Shown here: positions 34,610 to 44,910 of the stretch, in pieces
Layout of the letters: the number at the start of each line of letters is the position of its first letter
Position numbering within the stretch: position 1 is the stretch's first letter
Origin: Curvularia sp. ZM96
Lineage: Eukaryota > Ascomycota > Dothideomycetes > Pleosporales > Pleosporaceae
Direction of reading: 5' to 3'
NCBI GenBank assembly: GCA_022457065.1
Contig: JAJGBQ010000001.1
Coordinates: 8,034,401 to 8,098,400 of the forward strand
Length of the DNA stretch: 64,000 bases
The notes under the pieces: model-generated
The model's database searches: none
What the model was told of the DNA's origin: nothing
Seen by the model: the letters and a program-made list of their open reading frames with translations, nothing else
Position numbers and translations under genes: made by a program

Positions 34610-34862
34610 GGGCTATACCTAGCCCTACCCCTACCCGACTCCTTAGTAACCCAGCCCTGCCCTAGCCCGAGTGCCAAGTAACCCAGCCCTGCCCCAGCCC
34701 GAGTGCTAAGTAACCCAGCCCTGCCCCAGCCCGACTCTTAGCAGCCCTAGCCCTACCCCAGCCCGAGTGCCAAGCAACCCAGCCCTACCCCAGCCCGAGT
34801 CTCTATAGCCCCAAGCCCTACCCCAGCCCGAGCCGGGTGCCCCATACCCGTTTACCAGTCTA
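34610..34862 (-). repeat. Right subterminal GC-rich array of the hAT element
   Basis: Repeats of AACCCAGCCCTGCCCCAGCC with CGAGTGCCAAGT spacers, the reverse complement of the left array, ending in the inverted repeat TTTACCAGTCTA. Confidence 0.88.
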
Positions 34863-35023
34863 GATCAGACACTGCAGCAGGCACTAAGAGAAGAGAGGGA
34901 TATAGGTAGAAAGTTGTATTCTGATCATCGATAAAGTTAAACAGTGGACAGCTCGTCCTATCGTTAGGTTTTCCTCTCCCTAACCGCTACAGGAAATACA
35001 TATACTATCTATCTTCCAAGCAC

Positions 35024-35061
35024 GTGACCAGTCAGGTGACGTACGTCACCTGACTAGTCAC
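35024..35061. promoter_or_regulatory. Long palindrome upstream of the D-2-hydroxyacid dehydrogenase gene
   Basis: The core 35030-35055 is a perfect 26-bp palindrome: arm AGTCAGGTGACGT against ACGTCACCTGACT. With one mismatch it extends to 38 bp. Its centre TGACGTACGTCA contains two CRE/bZIP-type half-sites. It is about 390 bp upstream of the start at 35446, a plausible promoter distance. Confidence 0.6.
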
Positions 35062-35445
35062 ACTGTGCACTGGCACAATATGTTTTGTGGTAGTGAGTGA
35101 AGCTACCGAGTTGACAGTCATTGCGGGGAATACTTCTGATCCTGACAAATGCTGCTTATTCAGCCTCGTGTCAGACTGGCAAACGTCCGGGGAAATGCGG
35201 AGATAGTTCAAGGTCAGTCACCGATTCTCGATTTTGGGTCTTATCACGTTCGTAAAGGGTATCAAGTAACTATTAGCGTCGGTCAAGTGTCCGTATTTTC
35301 GGGGTTTCGCCGAACGTCCGGCGCTAAATCCTGCACTCATCAGCATAGAAACACCTTACATAGTTTAACAATTTTAAAATCTCAAGCCCCGCGAAAACGC
35401 ATATACATTCATGAGACTTGCGGCATACGTTTCACTAGCAAGAAC

Positions 35446-36553
35446 ATGACGAAACCAATTGTGCTCCACTTGGGCGATGCGATCAAGTACAATCACGATT
35501 TTTACAACCAGGAATTCTTGAATAGATTTGAGGTGGTACGCAATGACACGAAGACAAGAGAGGATTTTATGAATGCATTGAGAAACAATAGGTATATTTC
35601 TGCATCCCAGATTACATTGAAGCGTTTGATTGACGATGAGAAGGTTTGGCAATTTTTCTGCCATCTTTAGGCCACACTTCCAAACAGGTGGTGAGATGGG
35701 GCAATGGGACGATGAATTGATTGCGCTATTACCACCTACCGTTCGGATATTCGCTTCCGCCGGGGCAGGTTTCAATTGGGCTGACACTGAAGCCCTCGCC
35801 AAGAGGGGTATCTGGTATGCAAACAGTGCTGGTGCCCCAGATGAAGCAGTTTCCGATACGGCCCTGTACATGATATTGTCTGTGTTCCGGAATTTTACAC
35901 ACCAGCAGCTTGCCGCGAGAACTGTCGATCCCAAGATCTTTACAGACACTACCAAGCTCATTGGCAATATTTCGCATAATCCTGCAGGACATATACTTGG
36001 CATCGTTGGCTTGGGTAGTATCTCGAAAAAATTGGTACCCAAAGCTCAAGCCCTCGGGATGCATGTGCATTACTATGACGTCATTCGCCAAACTGATGAA
36101 GAAGAGCGACGCCTCAATATCACCTATCACAATACACTCGAAAGTTTACTACAAATTGCGGATTGCACATCATTGCACACACCGTTGAACGCACACACGA
36201 GGCATTTGATCAATGCTGAGACGATTGCGAAAATGAAGGATGGAGCACGATTGATCAACACCGCTAGGGGGGAGGTGGTCGAGGAAGAATCTTTAATTGC
36301 AGCACTCCGGAGCGGAAAGATATCCGCAGTAGGTCTGGACGTTCATTATCATGAGCCACAAGTATCTAAAGATTTGGCTGAGATGAAGAACGCAACGCTA
36401 ACAACACACAACGGGGGTGGAGCTATCGAGACTAGAGTGAATTTTGAGCTGGGTTCTATGAAGAACATACTGGCTGTTGTTGGCCCAGATGGATCATACC
36501 AAGGGGAGCCTCTCACTCCTGTAAACAAAAAGTGGTTCAAGGCTGCAGAGTAG
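35446..36553 (+). CDS. D-2-hydroxyacid dehydrogenase (glyoxylate/hydroxypyruvate reductase type)
   Basis: Exons 35446-35591 and 35644-36553 with a 52-bp intron (GTATAT...GAAG) give 351 residues, the usual length for the family. It should interconvert 2-hydroxyacids and 2-oxoacids with NAD(P). The Rossmann motif HILGIVGLGSISKK has Ser at the third Gly position. The substrate part shows FASAGAGFNWADTEAL, the catalytic Arg is in NTARGEVVEEE, and GLDVHYHEPQ followed by THNGGGAIET holds the Glu and His of the active site. The start ATG 35446 (MTKPIVLHLGDAIKYN) begins the domain at once; upstream in-frame sequence is not needed. It is the first gene of the metabolic block and converges on the MFS transporter gene. 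Confidence 0.9.
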
Positions 36554-37249
36554 TAATATATCAATATGGAATAAGTATTGATCCCTTTATCCCGCCTTTG
36601 TAGATGTGACTGAAGTTCTCAAAATTCAAGTAGCCTAGCTAGACTCCGAACAATACCAGGCCGTTATCTGTGGCAGTTATGATGTGGCGCTCTGAACTTT
36701 AAGAGATTCATAGCCAACTAGTGCAGCTGTCGTCTTTTTGAGCATAATATGTCTGTGGTGCGACATCGATGAATAGAAGAACATATATAATTATCGGATC
36801 GACAACCCCCTTCCACTGTACCCCGAAGGTCGATGGTTTTTCAAAGAATTAGCATTTAATAATGTATCTCAAGAGACCCAAAATTACGCAAAATCGGTAG
36901 AGACATCGCTCTCTATTGATCAAAACCGCGAATTATGTATGAGATCGAGCAGCCTAGATAGCAAGCCTATTGACCCGACCTATCTCTATTTTGATATTGA
37001 GGGTTGGCTCAAATACAGCTTTCGAACCCACTTAAGTAAGAACATGGTAGCTAGCTCACTGCATGAACATCAGGCTATTAGTGGCATGGATTATAAATGA
37101 GTTTTCATGACGTGCTGCCTTACGTTACGCAACTTCTTTGAACACTAAGCATGATATCATTGGGTTGTCTAGAAATTTCTGTGTGATAATTCTATTGGCT
37201 GTACAAAAACCTTCAGTTCCATGGTACATTATGAGGTCTTACTAGTAGA
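36554..37249. other. Convergent intergenic region
   Basis: It lies between two stop codons (dehydrogenase on plus, transporter on minus), so it holds both 3' ends. I see no gene. Confidence 0.6.
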
Positions 37250-38942
37250 TCATACATATTCTATCTGCTCAACATCTCCGTCTTTTGTGCGTTCTACCTT
37301 TCCAGTTTTTCCCTCCTTGAGTTGCAAAGCAGCTGCAGCTGGATCTCCTTTTCTGCCTGTGTCAAAGAGGACTGAGACTTCTTCGATCGACATTTGCCTG
37401 CAGGAATGTTTAGTACAGAGCGCAATAGAATCCTAAGGTAAACAAACTTTGTTTCTGGGAAGAAGAACCAAATTAGTACAAAGTACACCACAATCAGCGC
37501 GATATACACAATATAGCTGTGGAAAATTAGCATATGCGGTCGGCTCAATGCGGGAAGATGTAAGAAACTCACTATTTCCATGCCATAGCTTCCAAAGCGA
37601 CAGGGTTGACCCATTGGTTGAAGGTGAGAGCCACGCTTTGGACACTAAGTTCGATACTAAGACCCTTGAGTCTCATGTGGTATGGGAGGATTTCTGCACC
37701 GTATGCGAATGGTAACGGAGACCAACTCATGCAGTAGAAGGTCTTGTAGATGTACATCATCGGAATGACCGCAAGCCCAACAGAATTGGTGGGCGTGTGG
37801 GCGAAAGACCCACTCAAGCCGGTCATGACAATATACGTTGCGCACATACCTCCAGTTCCGATAAGCCAGAGAGGGCGACGACCGACGCGTTCTGCGTTAA
37901 GAGCTCCCACATATGCTGAGAAGAGAGACCATATTGCGAGGCCGCCATTAATACCTGCAACTTCGCCTGGCGCGGTGATGCCGACCAATTTCAAAGCCGG
38001 TGCCAGATAGTAAGCTATAATGCCGTTGCCGACCCAGTTCGATCCGGTACCCATGGTGACCAATACAAGTAGTCGTCTTCTGTTGCCAGGTGTCTTGAGG
38101 AAATCCGTGTACTTGCTCTTGTTGTTCTCCTTTTCAAGTTCTATAGCCTTGCAAATCTCGCGGTACTCCCACTGAACCAGTTCATCCTCCACCTCTCCAT
38201 TGGCATGCTCTTTAGCAAGGATCTTCAAAGCTTCTTCAGACCTATCGTGATCAATGAGCCATCGAGGGCTCTCTGGAATAAACCACAGCCAGACCAAGAC
38301 AAGAAACGGTGCCGCGGCTTGGAACAAGCAAGGTGCTCGCCATGTCCAGTCCGTCTTGCCCCACGACAGTGCGCCATAGCAAAACCAAGCAGCCACGATT
38401 TGACCAAAGTAGTAGTTACTGTAGTACAACGTAGCGACGTACGGGCGCAAACGCGGATGAGAAATCTCTTGGAGGAGTGCGATACCGGTTATCTTCCCGA
38501 AAGGTCCTGCAGCTCCAATGATTACACGCCCACCAATGAATGTGCCCAGGTTGGTAGCAAAAGCATTAAGGAAGGCGCCTAAGATAAGGAGTATCGCGCC
38601 TATAGCTAGACATAGCCTACGTCCCCAGCGGCCATTGATCCAGGAAGCCGCAAATGGCGTGACGATGGCCGGAAGAAACAAGCTGGCGGATATGAGGCCA
38701 AGAACACTTCCAGAAGGGTTGTTGAAGTATTTTTTCCACTCAGGAATGGCTTGTAGACCGTTCATGAGAGACGCATCGTAGCCCAAGTAAAAGACGCAAA
38801 AGTACATGCCAACACAGTGGAGGACATTGATCCGTAAGCAACGATCCTTCCACCATTGAGGATTTGTGTTGTTTTGCAGATGCGAGAAGTTCGATTCTCG
38901 AGTCGCCTTAGGCTTGAAGAAATCTCTAGTCCGAATCCCCAT
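37250..38942 (-). CDS. MFS sugar-porter transporter
   Basis: Exons 37573-38942, 37448-37516 and 37250-37397 (introns GTGAGT...CACAG and GTTTGT...TGCAG) give 528 residues ending GDVEQIEYV. The upstream frame has another ATG at 39107, but MGIRTRDFFKPK at 38942 is the family-like start. Sugar-porter signatures are NGRWGRR (loop 2-3), GGRVIIGAAGPFGKITG, IPESPRWLIDHDR (loop 6-7), NAERVGRRPLWL (loop 8-9) and PETKQMSIEEVSVLFD after the last membrane segment, fitting 12 membrane helices in the plasma membrane. Fungal relatives carry hexoses, lactose or sugar acids by proton symport. Next to acid-sugar enzymes it probably imports the cluster substrate; the substrate is inference. Confidence 0.92.
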
Positions 38943-40203
38943 GATGGGTAAGTAGAAATTATCGGCCAGTGTAGGCTGAAACGGAGAGTTGAAAGAGGAA
39001 TCTGGAGAATGTGGAGAATGTGGAGAGATGCGGGGAGAACGAGGACGTTTATATCTAAGTGCTCTGTGGGGTAGGTATGCCTGTATGCTAGGCTTGAGCT
39101 CATGCATTGGAATGTTAGTCAGTGCGTTATCCGCCTAATGGATGTGGGGAAACGCGAACTGGGTTTTGTGGCGCATCGCTTCTACACCGTAGTGTGACCG
39201 GAGATCCCAAGCCTCTCGGGAAGAACCCCGATGCCATATCTTTGCGCGTGATACACATAGAGAGTTGTTTGCGTAATGACCACGATTAGCGTCTAACTAC
39301 CACATTTCCAAGTTGCGAGAGTTCAGCCAAAAACGAATTTTCTGTGATTGAAACAGTGAGCCAAAGTCTGGCATAGTGAGGGTCATTATCTTGGTATTGT
39401 TGAAATCGACTATGTGATGTTGGGAGGTTGACATAGTGCCCACGTTTAGCTGTACACATGTGAGCCTGAGGACCAGCCTCCTCAACCCTGATAGAGAGCA
39501 GTGGGTGGGTTCTATCAGGACGGATGGAAAAGAGGAATTGTTTCTGACCTGTTACGATCTTGAAGTGGGCTGTTAGCTCGGCTCTTGTTGCTCACGATAT
39601 CGCGCCGCTGAAAGGGGTTTCTAGTACGGATTTGGAGTTATTTGTTTGTAGTATTAAAGAAGATTCAATTGTTCGTGGCGTTGAAAAGCTTGAAGATGTT
39701 GCTGGCGCAGATAAGAGGAGATTTGCGAGGAAGACGAAGAGGACAAAAAGTATTCAAGGGCGTACGAGATCACTATACCGTCTAAATCTGGTTGATGCAA
39801 GGTGGTAATGGAAGGTGGTAGAGAGAGGTTTTTTGCGATGTATTTAGACTTTCTGTTTATGAAATCGAAATCATCCTTGCGATTTGCATTGTTTATGCTT
39901 TTCAAGAACATGAATGTGGTACATTTGTTAGTCATTTGCGATTCTGCAGGTCCTTGCGATAATCGATGCTTTGAACCAAGAGCCCCTCGCTCGCTTACTC
40001 GATATATCATTTGCCTTGACTCTGCGTTGGCTATCTTTTCCTTTTATGTATACTCTTAGTATTTCGTGATATAGATAAGGTTCTCTACAACAACTAGTGG
40101 CATGAAATCACTGTACTCAGCCATGACTGACTCAATTACTCGGCATCTGGGAGTAAAGTATCAGGGCACCATCTGAATCCCTGATCATGCGTAGACGGAG
40201 TAA
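38943..40203. other. Intergenic, promoter side of the transporter and 3' end of the flavocytochrome gene
   Basis: Open frames here are short, with no recognisable product. The part next to 38943 is the transporter promoter. Confidence 0.5.
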
Positions 40204-41904
40204 TTATAGCATTGCTTTTGGTTTCCATCGAATATATGGATGCTCATCAACTCCTTCTGCAACAAGATGATCAATATCGCGTGTATTAACAAGCCCAGGA
40301 TGAGCCTGGTTGATGTCTGTGAGACCGCATAACCGCATCGATGTTTCGAGCTCGTCTTTGAGCACTGTTGCGATGTTAGGAGTATTCCCTTTCGACAAAA
40401 AGCTGTTGACATAGGTAGACAGACCTTCAGTGAGATGTCGGACACCCTCTTCGCCGTACGTTAGCGAATATAGATAAGGCCGACCGACTCCAACGGCTGT
40501 TGCACCCAATGATATCGCTTTCAAGATGTCTGAGCCGCGTTCGAATCCGCCATCGATATATATATGAAGTTGGTCGAAGACCTCAGGACAGGTGCGGTGG
40601 AGCTCCAACAAAACGAGAATACTAGGTTGCGCCCTGACAAATATCAGTATAATGCCGAAGCAACAAGATGTCAACTTACCCATCCAACGACCTGCCACCG
40701 TGATTGCTAAGAAACACGCCCTCAGCGCCATATTTCGTTGCCATGATAGTATCCGCAGCGCTTTGCACACCCTTCAACACAACAGGCAACCCTGAAACCC
40801 GTTTGATCCACGCAATGTCCTCCCACACCAAACTTTTCTCTACGTACGCCGCCATCAACCTCCCCATACCCCCTCCCTTTTTATCATTACCCGCTACTGC
40901 CCCCGATATTGCGCTCGCCACGTTCTCCGCGGCAATGCGCTCGTCAGCCTCGCGCTTTCCAGGCACTGGCGCATCTACTGTTACAATAATCCCCTTGATA
41001 CCCAGCTCCACTGCCTTTCTCAGCAATTCTTCTGTCTTGCCTCGCTCGGAATTCACATACAACTGTAGCCAGAATGTTTGCCCGTCCTTTCCTACTTTCA
41101 CGATTGAAGAAAGCGGGTAGCTCGCATTGCTGCTGATGCACTGCACAATGTCCTCGGCACCGGCGCCGCGGGCGAGCGCAAGCTCGCCGTCTGGATGCGC
41201 GAGGCGCGCCATGGCGGCGGGCGATATGAAGAATGGCACGGACGACTCGCAGCCTAAGATTTTGCGCTTCGTAGAGACGTTTTTAACATCGCGGAGGATA
41301 CGTGGGCGGAACAAGATGCGCCGCGTAAGTGATTTATTAAGTCCATGGGTGACGAGGTCGGTGGCCGCGCTCGAGTAGAAAGCCCATGCTTTTGGAGTCA
41401 GCGTATGGCGGGCGACGTCTTGAAAGTCTGCGGCGGAGATCATGGAGTGAAGGTGCGGTTTCTCGTAGGCGACGGGGAGGTTGGAGGGGAGTGTTAGGAT
41501 GGGTGGCTGGGTGAGGAGTTTGGGTTGTGGATTGGCTGCGGCAGCCATGACTTCTTCAGCGGTGCCTTTAGGCGGATTGTCGCTTGATGGGAGAATATTG
41601 CCGATTAGTTTATCTTGTGGGAGTGTTTCTTCGAGCATGCCCGGGGCGTGAAGTTCGTTGTATATTTCTGTCGCATCTTGGCCTGCGTATTTGAGGATGG
41701 CTAGACGTCGTCAGTGAGTTGTTGCACAGAGCATGACGACGACGATGGCGATGATGAGATCAGAGACGTACCCTCCTCGCCTCCAGGATGTGAAGCGACG
41801 AAATCAGTGACATTCCAGACTTGGTTGCTGATGACGACCCAGCAGCTTTCACGGGTGTTGTGTGTCTTCACGTCTTCAAATGAAAGTGGTGATGCATTCG
41901 CCAT
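40204..41904 (-). CDS. Flavocytochrome b2-type FMN-dependent 2-hydroxyacid (L-lactate) dehydrogenase
   Basis: Exons 41772-41904, 40680-41700 and 40204-40633 (introns GTACGT...TCTAG and GTAAGT...GTCAG) give 527 residues. The N-terminal cytochrome b5 domain has FVASHPGGEE, with the haem-ligand His. The FMN barrel has AWAFYSSAATDL (active-site Tyr), QLYVNSERGKTEELL, TVDAPVPGKREADE, LPVVLKGV (Lys), the catalytic loop FLSNHGGRSLDG (His and Arg) and IDGGFERGSDILKA. It oxidises an L-2-hydroxyacid, in the family typically lactate, passing electrons through haem. The short N-terminus MANASPLSFEDVKTHN shows no obvious mitochondrial presequence, unlike yeast CYB2, so location is uncertain. It is divergent from the aldo-keto reductase gene. 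Confidence 0.92.
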
Positions 41905-43556
41905 GTTTGCGGTTGTGTGCTTCAAATCAACAACGCTATCGGTGTAAGACAAATGAATAAGACAGACATGTGCAGTATGAAATGCGTTGCAATGTAATCC
42001 AATAGTCTAGCTTCCAGTCTGAAGAAATTGTGAGTCCTGGCAATTTCGCCATCGGCGGTGTTTGACCGCGGTCGAATAATCCGACCCGTGGCCGGGCGGG
42101 AATATCGTTTCCTCATTTCGCTTCCCCAGAATTCGCATTTCGGGGTTCTCAGCGGGTGGGGAGATTATGGGGAACATCAGTATGCGCGTCGCACTTCTTC
42201 CCGAGAGCTAAACACGGGCGCCAGCATTTAACGAACACGGACACACCTTGGCGAAAGGCCCATGACATCCGGCCAGGCTACCGGGGTATGCGCTTTTGTA
42301 TTTCCTAGTAATCACATGCTGTTCCCGATGTTTCTTCGTCGTTGATTAGCGTGCAGTACTGGAAGAGTGCTTTGTTCTAGCTTCCGGCTGGTTGTGCGGC
42401 ATACTGTACGGCATATATGCCCAGAGGTGGTTGGTTTCCGGGATTAGCAATAAGAGCAAATCTTGCTCTCTGCGCTCCGTATGGGAAGAGCCTCGAAACC
42501 GTGCACATAACAGGCCTCTTCCAGGAAATCACAGAAGCTTACAGGCATGGACTTAGACTAGCGACGCCGGGGTTTATTTGACCACCCAACCCCCCACCGC
42601 CCCGGCCAAAAAGGGAGTGTCCGAGTAAATATATCATAGCTCGTGGCTCAATCTAATCTGGTCTTCATCATTTTTTTCTCACGTTGTTCAAAAGATGATA
42701 GACAGAGAATTCATGCTGCATCGAGACCGAGAGCCGCCCCAGTCACAAAAGCTGGGTGATCTTGATATCAGCTCATCATGCCGATATCCCAAGCGCCACC
42801 AAGACCTGAGAATCGCCTAGCCCGTGCCTAAGCTACCAAATGTCAGCTAGGTGGTCTGAGCTCACCCCGGGCTTCTTCTCGGACTTGTCAAGGAGGTTCT
42901 TGGATTGAATGCGGGGAAAACTCCGGAGGGAGGAGGCTTGATTATCAATCTGCTTGATCAAGCAATCTGATCACCTGGGCTGGGCAAGCATTGTACCTGG
43001 GAAAGCGTGCATATAGCGACTGTATGAAGAATACGAGAGTCTCCCTACCTATGACTCGTTTCATACTCTTCATCTCTACTGTGTAATCAAAACTTCTTTT
43101 CCATGTGCTGTGCACAACATGAATAGCAGAACCCGCATATTGTTTTCTCCCTGAACACATGATAGTATTGTTAAGAGAATTCCAAGGCGTTATTTGGTAA
43201 TTGTGATAACTACGGTGACTATGGCTTGATGCGCCTATGGTTTCGGTCAAGGAGACGATGGAGGAGTTGTTACACTGCACGTGTTCAAGCACACATTCAG
43301 ACTGGGTGAATTGAGCTAAAATGCTGCGAATGAACACAAAGGCGAGAATGCTCCTTTGGGTGACATTGCAAGCATATGGCCCAGTGGCCTGGAAGAATGG
43401 CTCTCGGTGTTCTCACCGTGACGAAACGACAGAAGCTATGCAAGATCATGTACCCCACTTGCGCAACTCTGCATTGCCAGATGTAGAAAAGAAGCGGCTA
43501 GCCCACAGGTGTTGTTGTTAGAACGATACACAAACAAACCAGACATATTCAGCACA
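41905..43556. promoter_or_regulatory. Shared promoter region between flavocytochrome and aldo-keto reductase genes
   Basis: 1.65 kb between two divergent starts. It includes CCGCGGTCGAATAATCCGAC near 42066 with CGG/CCG triplets of the kind bound by Zn2Cys6 regulators, and C-rich runs near 42585. No gene is seen; the assignment of sites is tentative. Confidence 0.4.
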
Positions 43557-44587
43557 ATGTCCAAACACACAAAGTCGTTCAAGCTCAACACGGGCGCAAC
43601 CATTCCTGGTGTGGTGCGCGATCTACATATACTATGAACGGGGCTTGAACTCACATTGACAGGGCTTTGGGACATGGCAAGCAGCACCGGGAGAGGCAGG
43701 CAAGGCCGTCAAAATTGCCATAAGATCTGGGTATAGGCATCTCGACTGCGCGCCTTTATGTAAGCATGCACCACCCATCGACAGCAATATCATCATCTAA
43801 CTAGACGGCAGATTGGAACGAAGCGGAAATTGGACAAGCCCTCAGCGAAGTGCTTCAAGAAACCTCGCTCCCCCGCTCGGAGCTTTTTGTCACCACCAAG
43901 CTCTGGTCTTCGCAGCACTCGAACGTTGAGCTGGCGCTACGGAAATCACTTTCGGACCTCCAGCTTAACTATGTCGACCTATACCTAATGCACTGGCCGG
44001 TCTCGCTTCCACCAAACGACCCGTCGAAGCCTGACTTTGGCAAAGAAGACCGCACCGTGCACGCGGCTGACTGGGATTTTAGCAAGACGTGGGCCGAGAT
44101 GGAAAAGTTGCTTCAGACGGGGCTGGTCAAGGCCATTGGCGTGGCCAACTTTTCGACTATTAATCTGGAGAAGCTGCTGCAGACGGCGAAGGTTGTGCCG
44201 GCGGTAAATCAGACGGAGTTGCACCCTCTTCTACCACAGAGAAAATTAAACGAATTCTGTGAGCGCAAAGGTATACATCAGACGGCATTTGGGCCGCTCG
44301 GCGGCAAAGGGTCGACGCTGCATACGCATGCGTGTGTGTTGGAGATTGCGAAGAAGAGGAAGGCGACGCCTGCGCAGGTGCTGCTTTCGTGGGGGTTGCG
44401 CAGGGGCTGGAGTGTGATCCCAAAAAGCGTGAATGAGGATCGAATCAAGGCGAATTTGGATGTGTTTGAGATGGATGCGCAGGAGGAGGGGAGGCTGAAC
44501 GAGTTGGCGGAGAGGGAAGGGAGGCGGTTCAATCGGCCGAATTGGGGGACGACGATATTCCATGATGATGATGAGAGCGTTAGTTAG
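43557..44587 (+). CDS. Aldo-keto reductase
   Basis: Exons 43557-43613, 43663-43759 and 43812-44587 (introns 43614-43662 and 43760-43811) give 309 residues, standard for the family. It should reduce an aldehyde or ketone with NAD(P)H. The catalytic tetrad is visible: Asp and Tyr in GYRHLDCAPLY, Lys in LFVTTKLWSS and His in YLMHWPVS. The C-terminal IPKSVNEDRIKANLDVF is the cofactor-phosphate-binding motif. ATG 43557 begins the first strand (MSKHTKSFKLNTGATIPGV). Next to an aldolase and a lactate-type dehydrogenase it could handle an aldehyde released by sugar-acid cleavage; that role is inference. Confidence 0.9.
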
Positions 44588-44910
44588 CCATGCAGAGGGT
44601 TGCAGTAACAGGCAGTCTTTGGTTGTTGTCTAGAGAGAGAGAGATGGATGAGAAATGACTGAGACGACCACCACTTAATCATCAGATGAGAGACTGGCAA
44701 AGTCGATGAATAGCCGACGATCATGTTCCTGGGGACCCCGCTTCTTTGGGTGCATGCATCGGGGCTAGGCCAGGCCGGCCCGACTAGGGCCGGGGCCGGG
44801 GGGCCCTGGCACTGGCGCTGCTGGTAACTTGGACAGCGTAAGAGACGCACGACATGCTTTGCTCGCTCGCATCTCTTGTTTCCAGCCCCTGTTCCACTAC
44901 CACGGCAACA
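44588..44910. other. Intergenic, promoter of the Zn2Cys6 regulator
   Basis: 323 bp between a stop and a start on the same strand, with a GGCC-rich stretch near 44770-44810. An upstream ATG at 44854 is possible but gives a non-family N-terminus. Confidence 0.5.

Larger units (their letters stand above)
28471..34862 (+). mobile_element. Large hAT element with three genes, RIP-degraded
   Basis: Matching ends TAGACTGGTAAA (28471) and TTTACCAGTCTA (ending 34862) form terminal inverted repeats, followed inward by GC-rich subterminal arrays of GGGCTGGGGCAGGGCTGGG units in opposite orientation. Between them lie gene A (minus, 28915-29888), gene B (plus, from 30400) and a hAT transposase gene C (plus, 31894-34495), each with several short introns. 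Sixteen copies of a paired 9-bp motif are spread over the non-coding parts. The 8-bp flanks (ATCTTATA, GATCAGAC) do not match, so no target-site duplication is seen. Confidence 0.85.

Noticed and set aside
35149..35445. N-terminal extension of the D-2-hydroxyacid dehydrogenase
   Set aside because: The family domain begins at the ATG at 35446; the upstream sequence has no similarity and contains promoter-like DNA.
37572..37645. Stop at the end of the first transporter exon read as a truncated transporter
   Set aside because: A GTGAGT...CACAG intron at 37517-37572 and a second intron restore the PETK motif and normal C-terminus, so the gene is intact.
38943..39107. 55-residue N-terminal extension of the MFS transporter from ATG 39107
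   Set aside because: It is Ser/Pro/His-rich, unlike family members, while MGIRTRDFFKPK at 38942 is a typical start. It cannot be fully excluded.
39560..40059. Short frames between the transporter and flavocytochrome genes
   Set aside because: They overlap each other on both strands, have no family features and no convincing splice structure.
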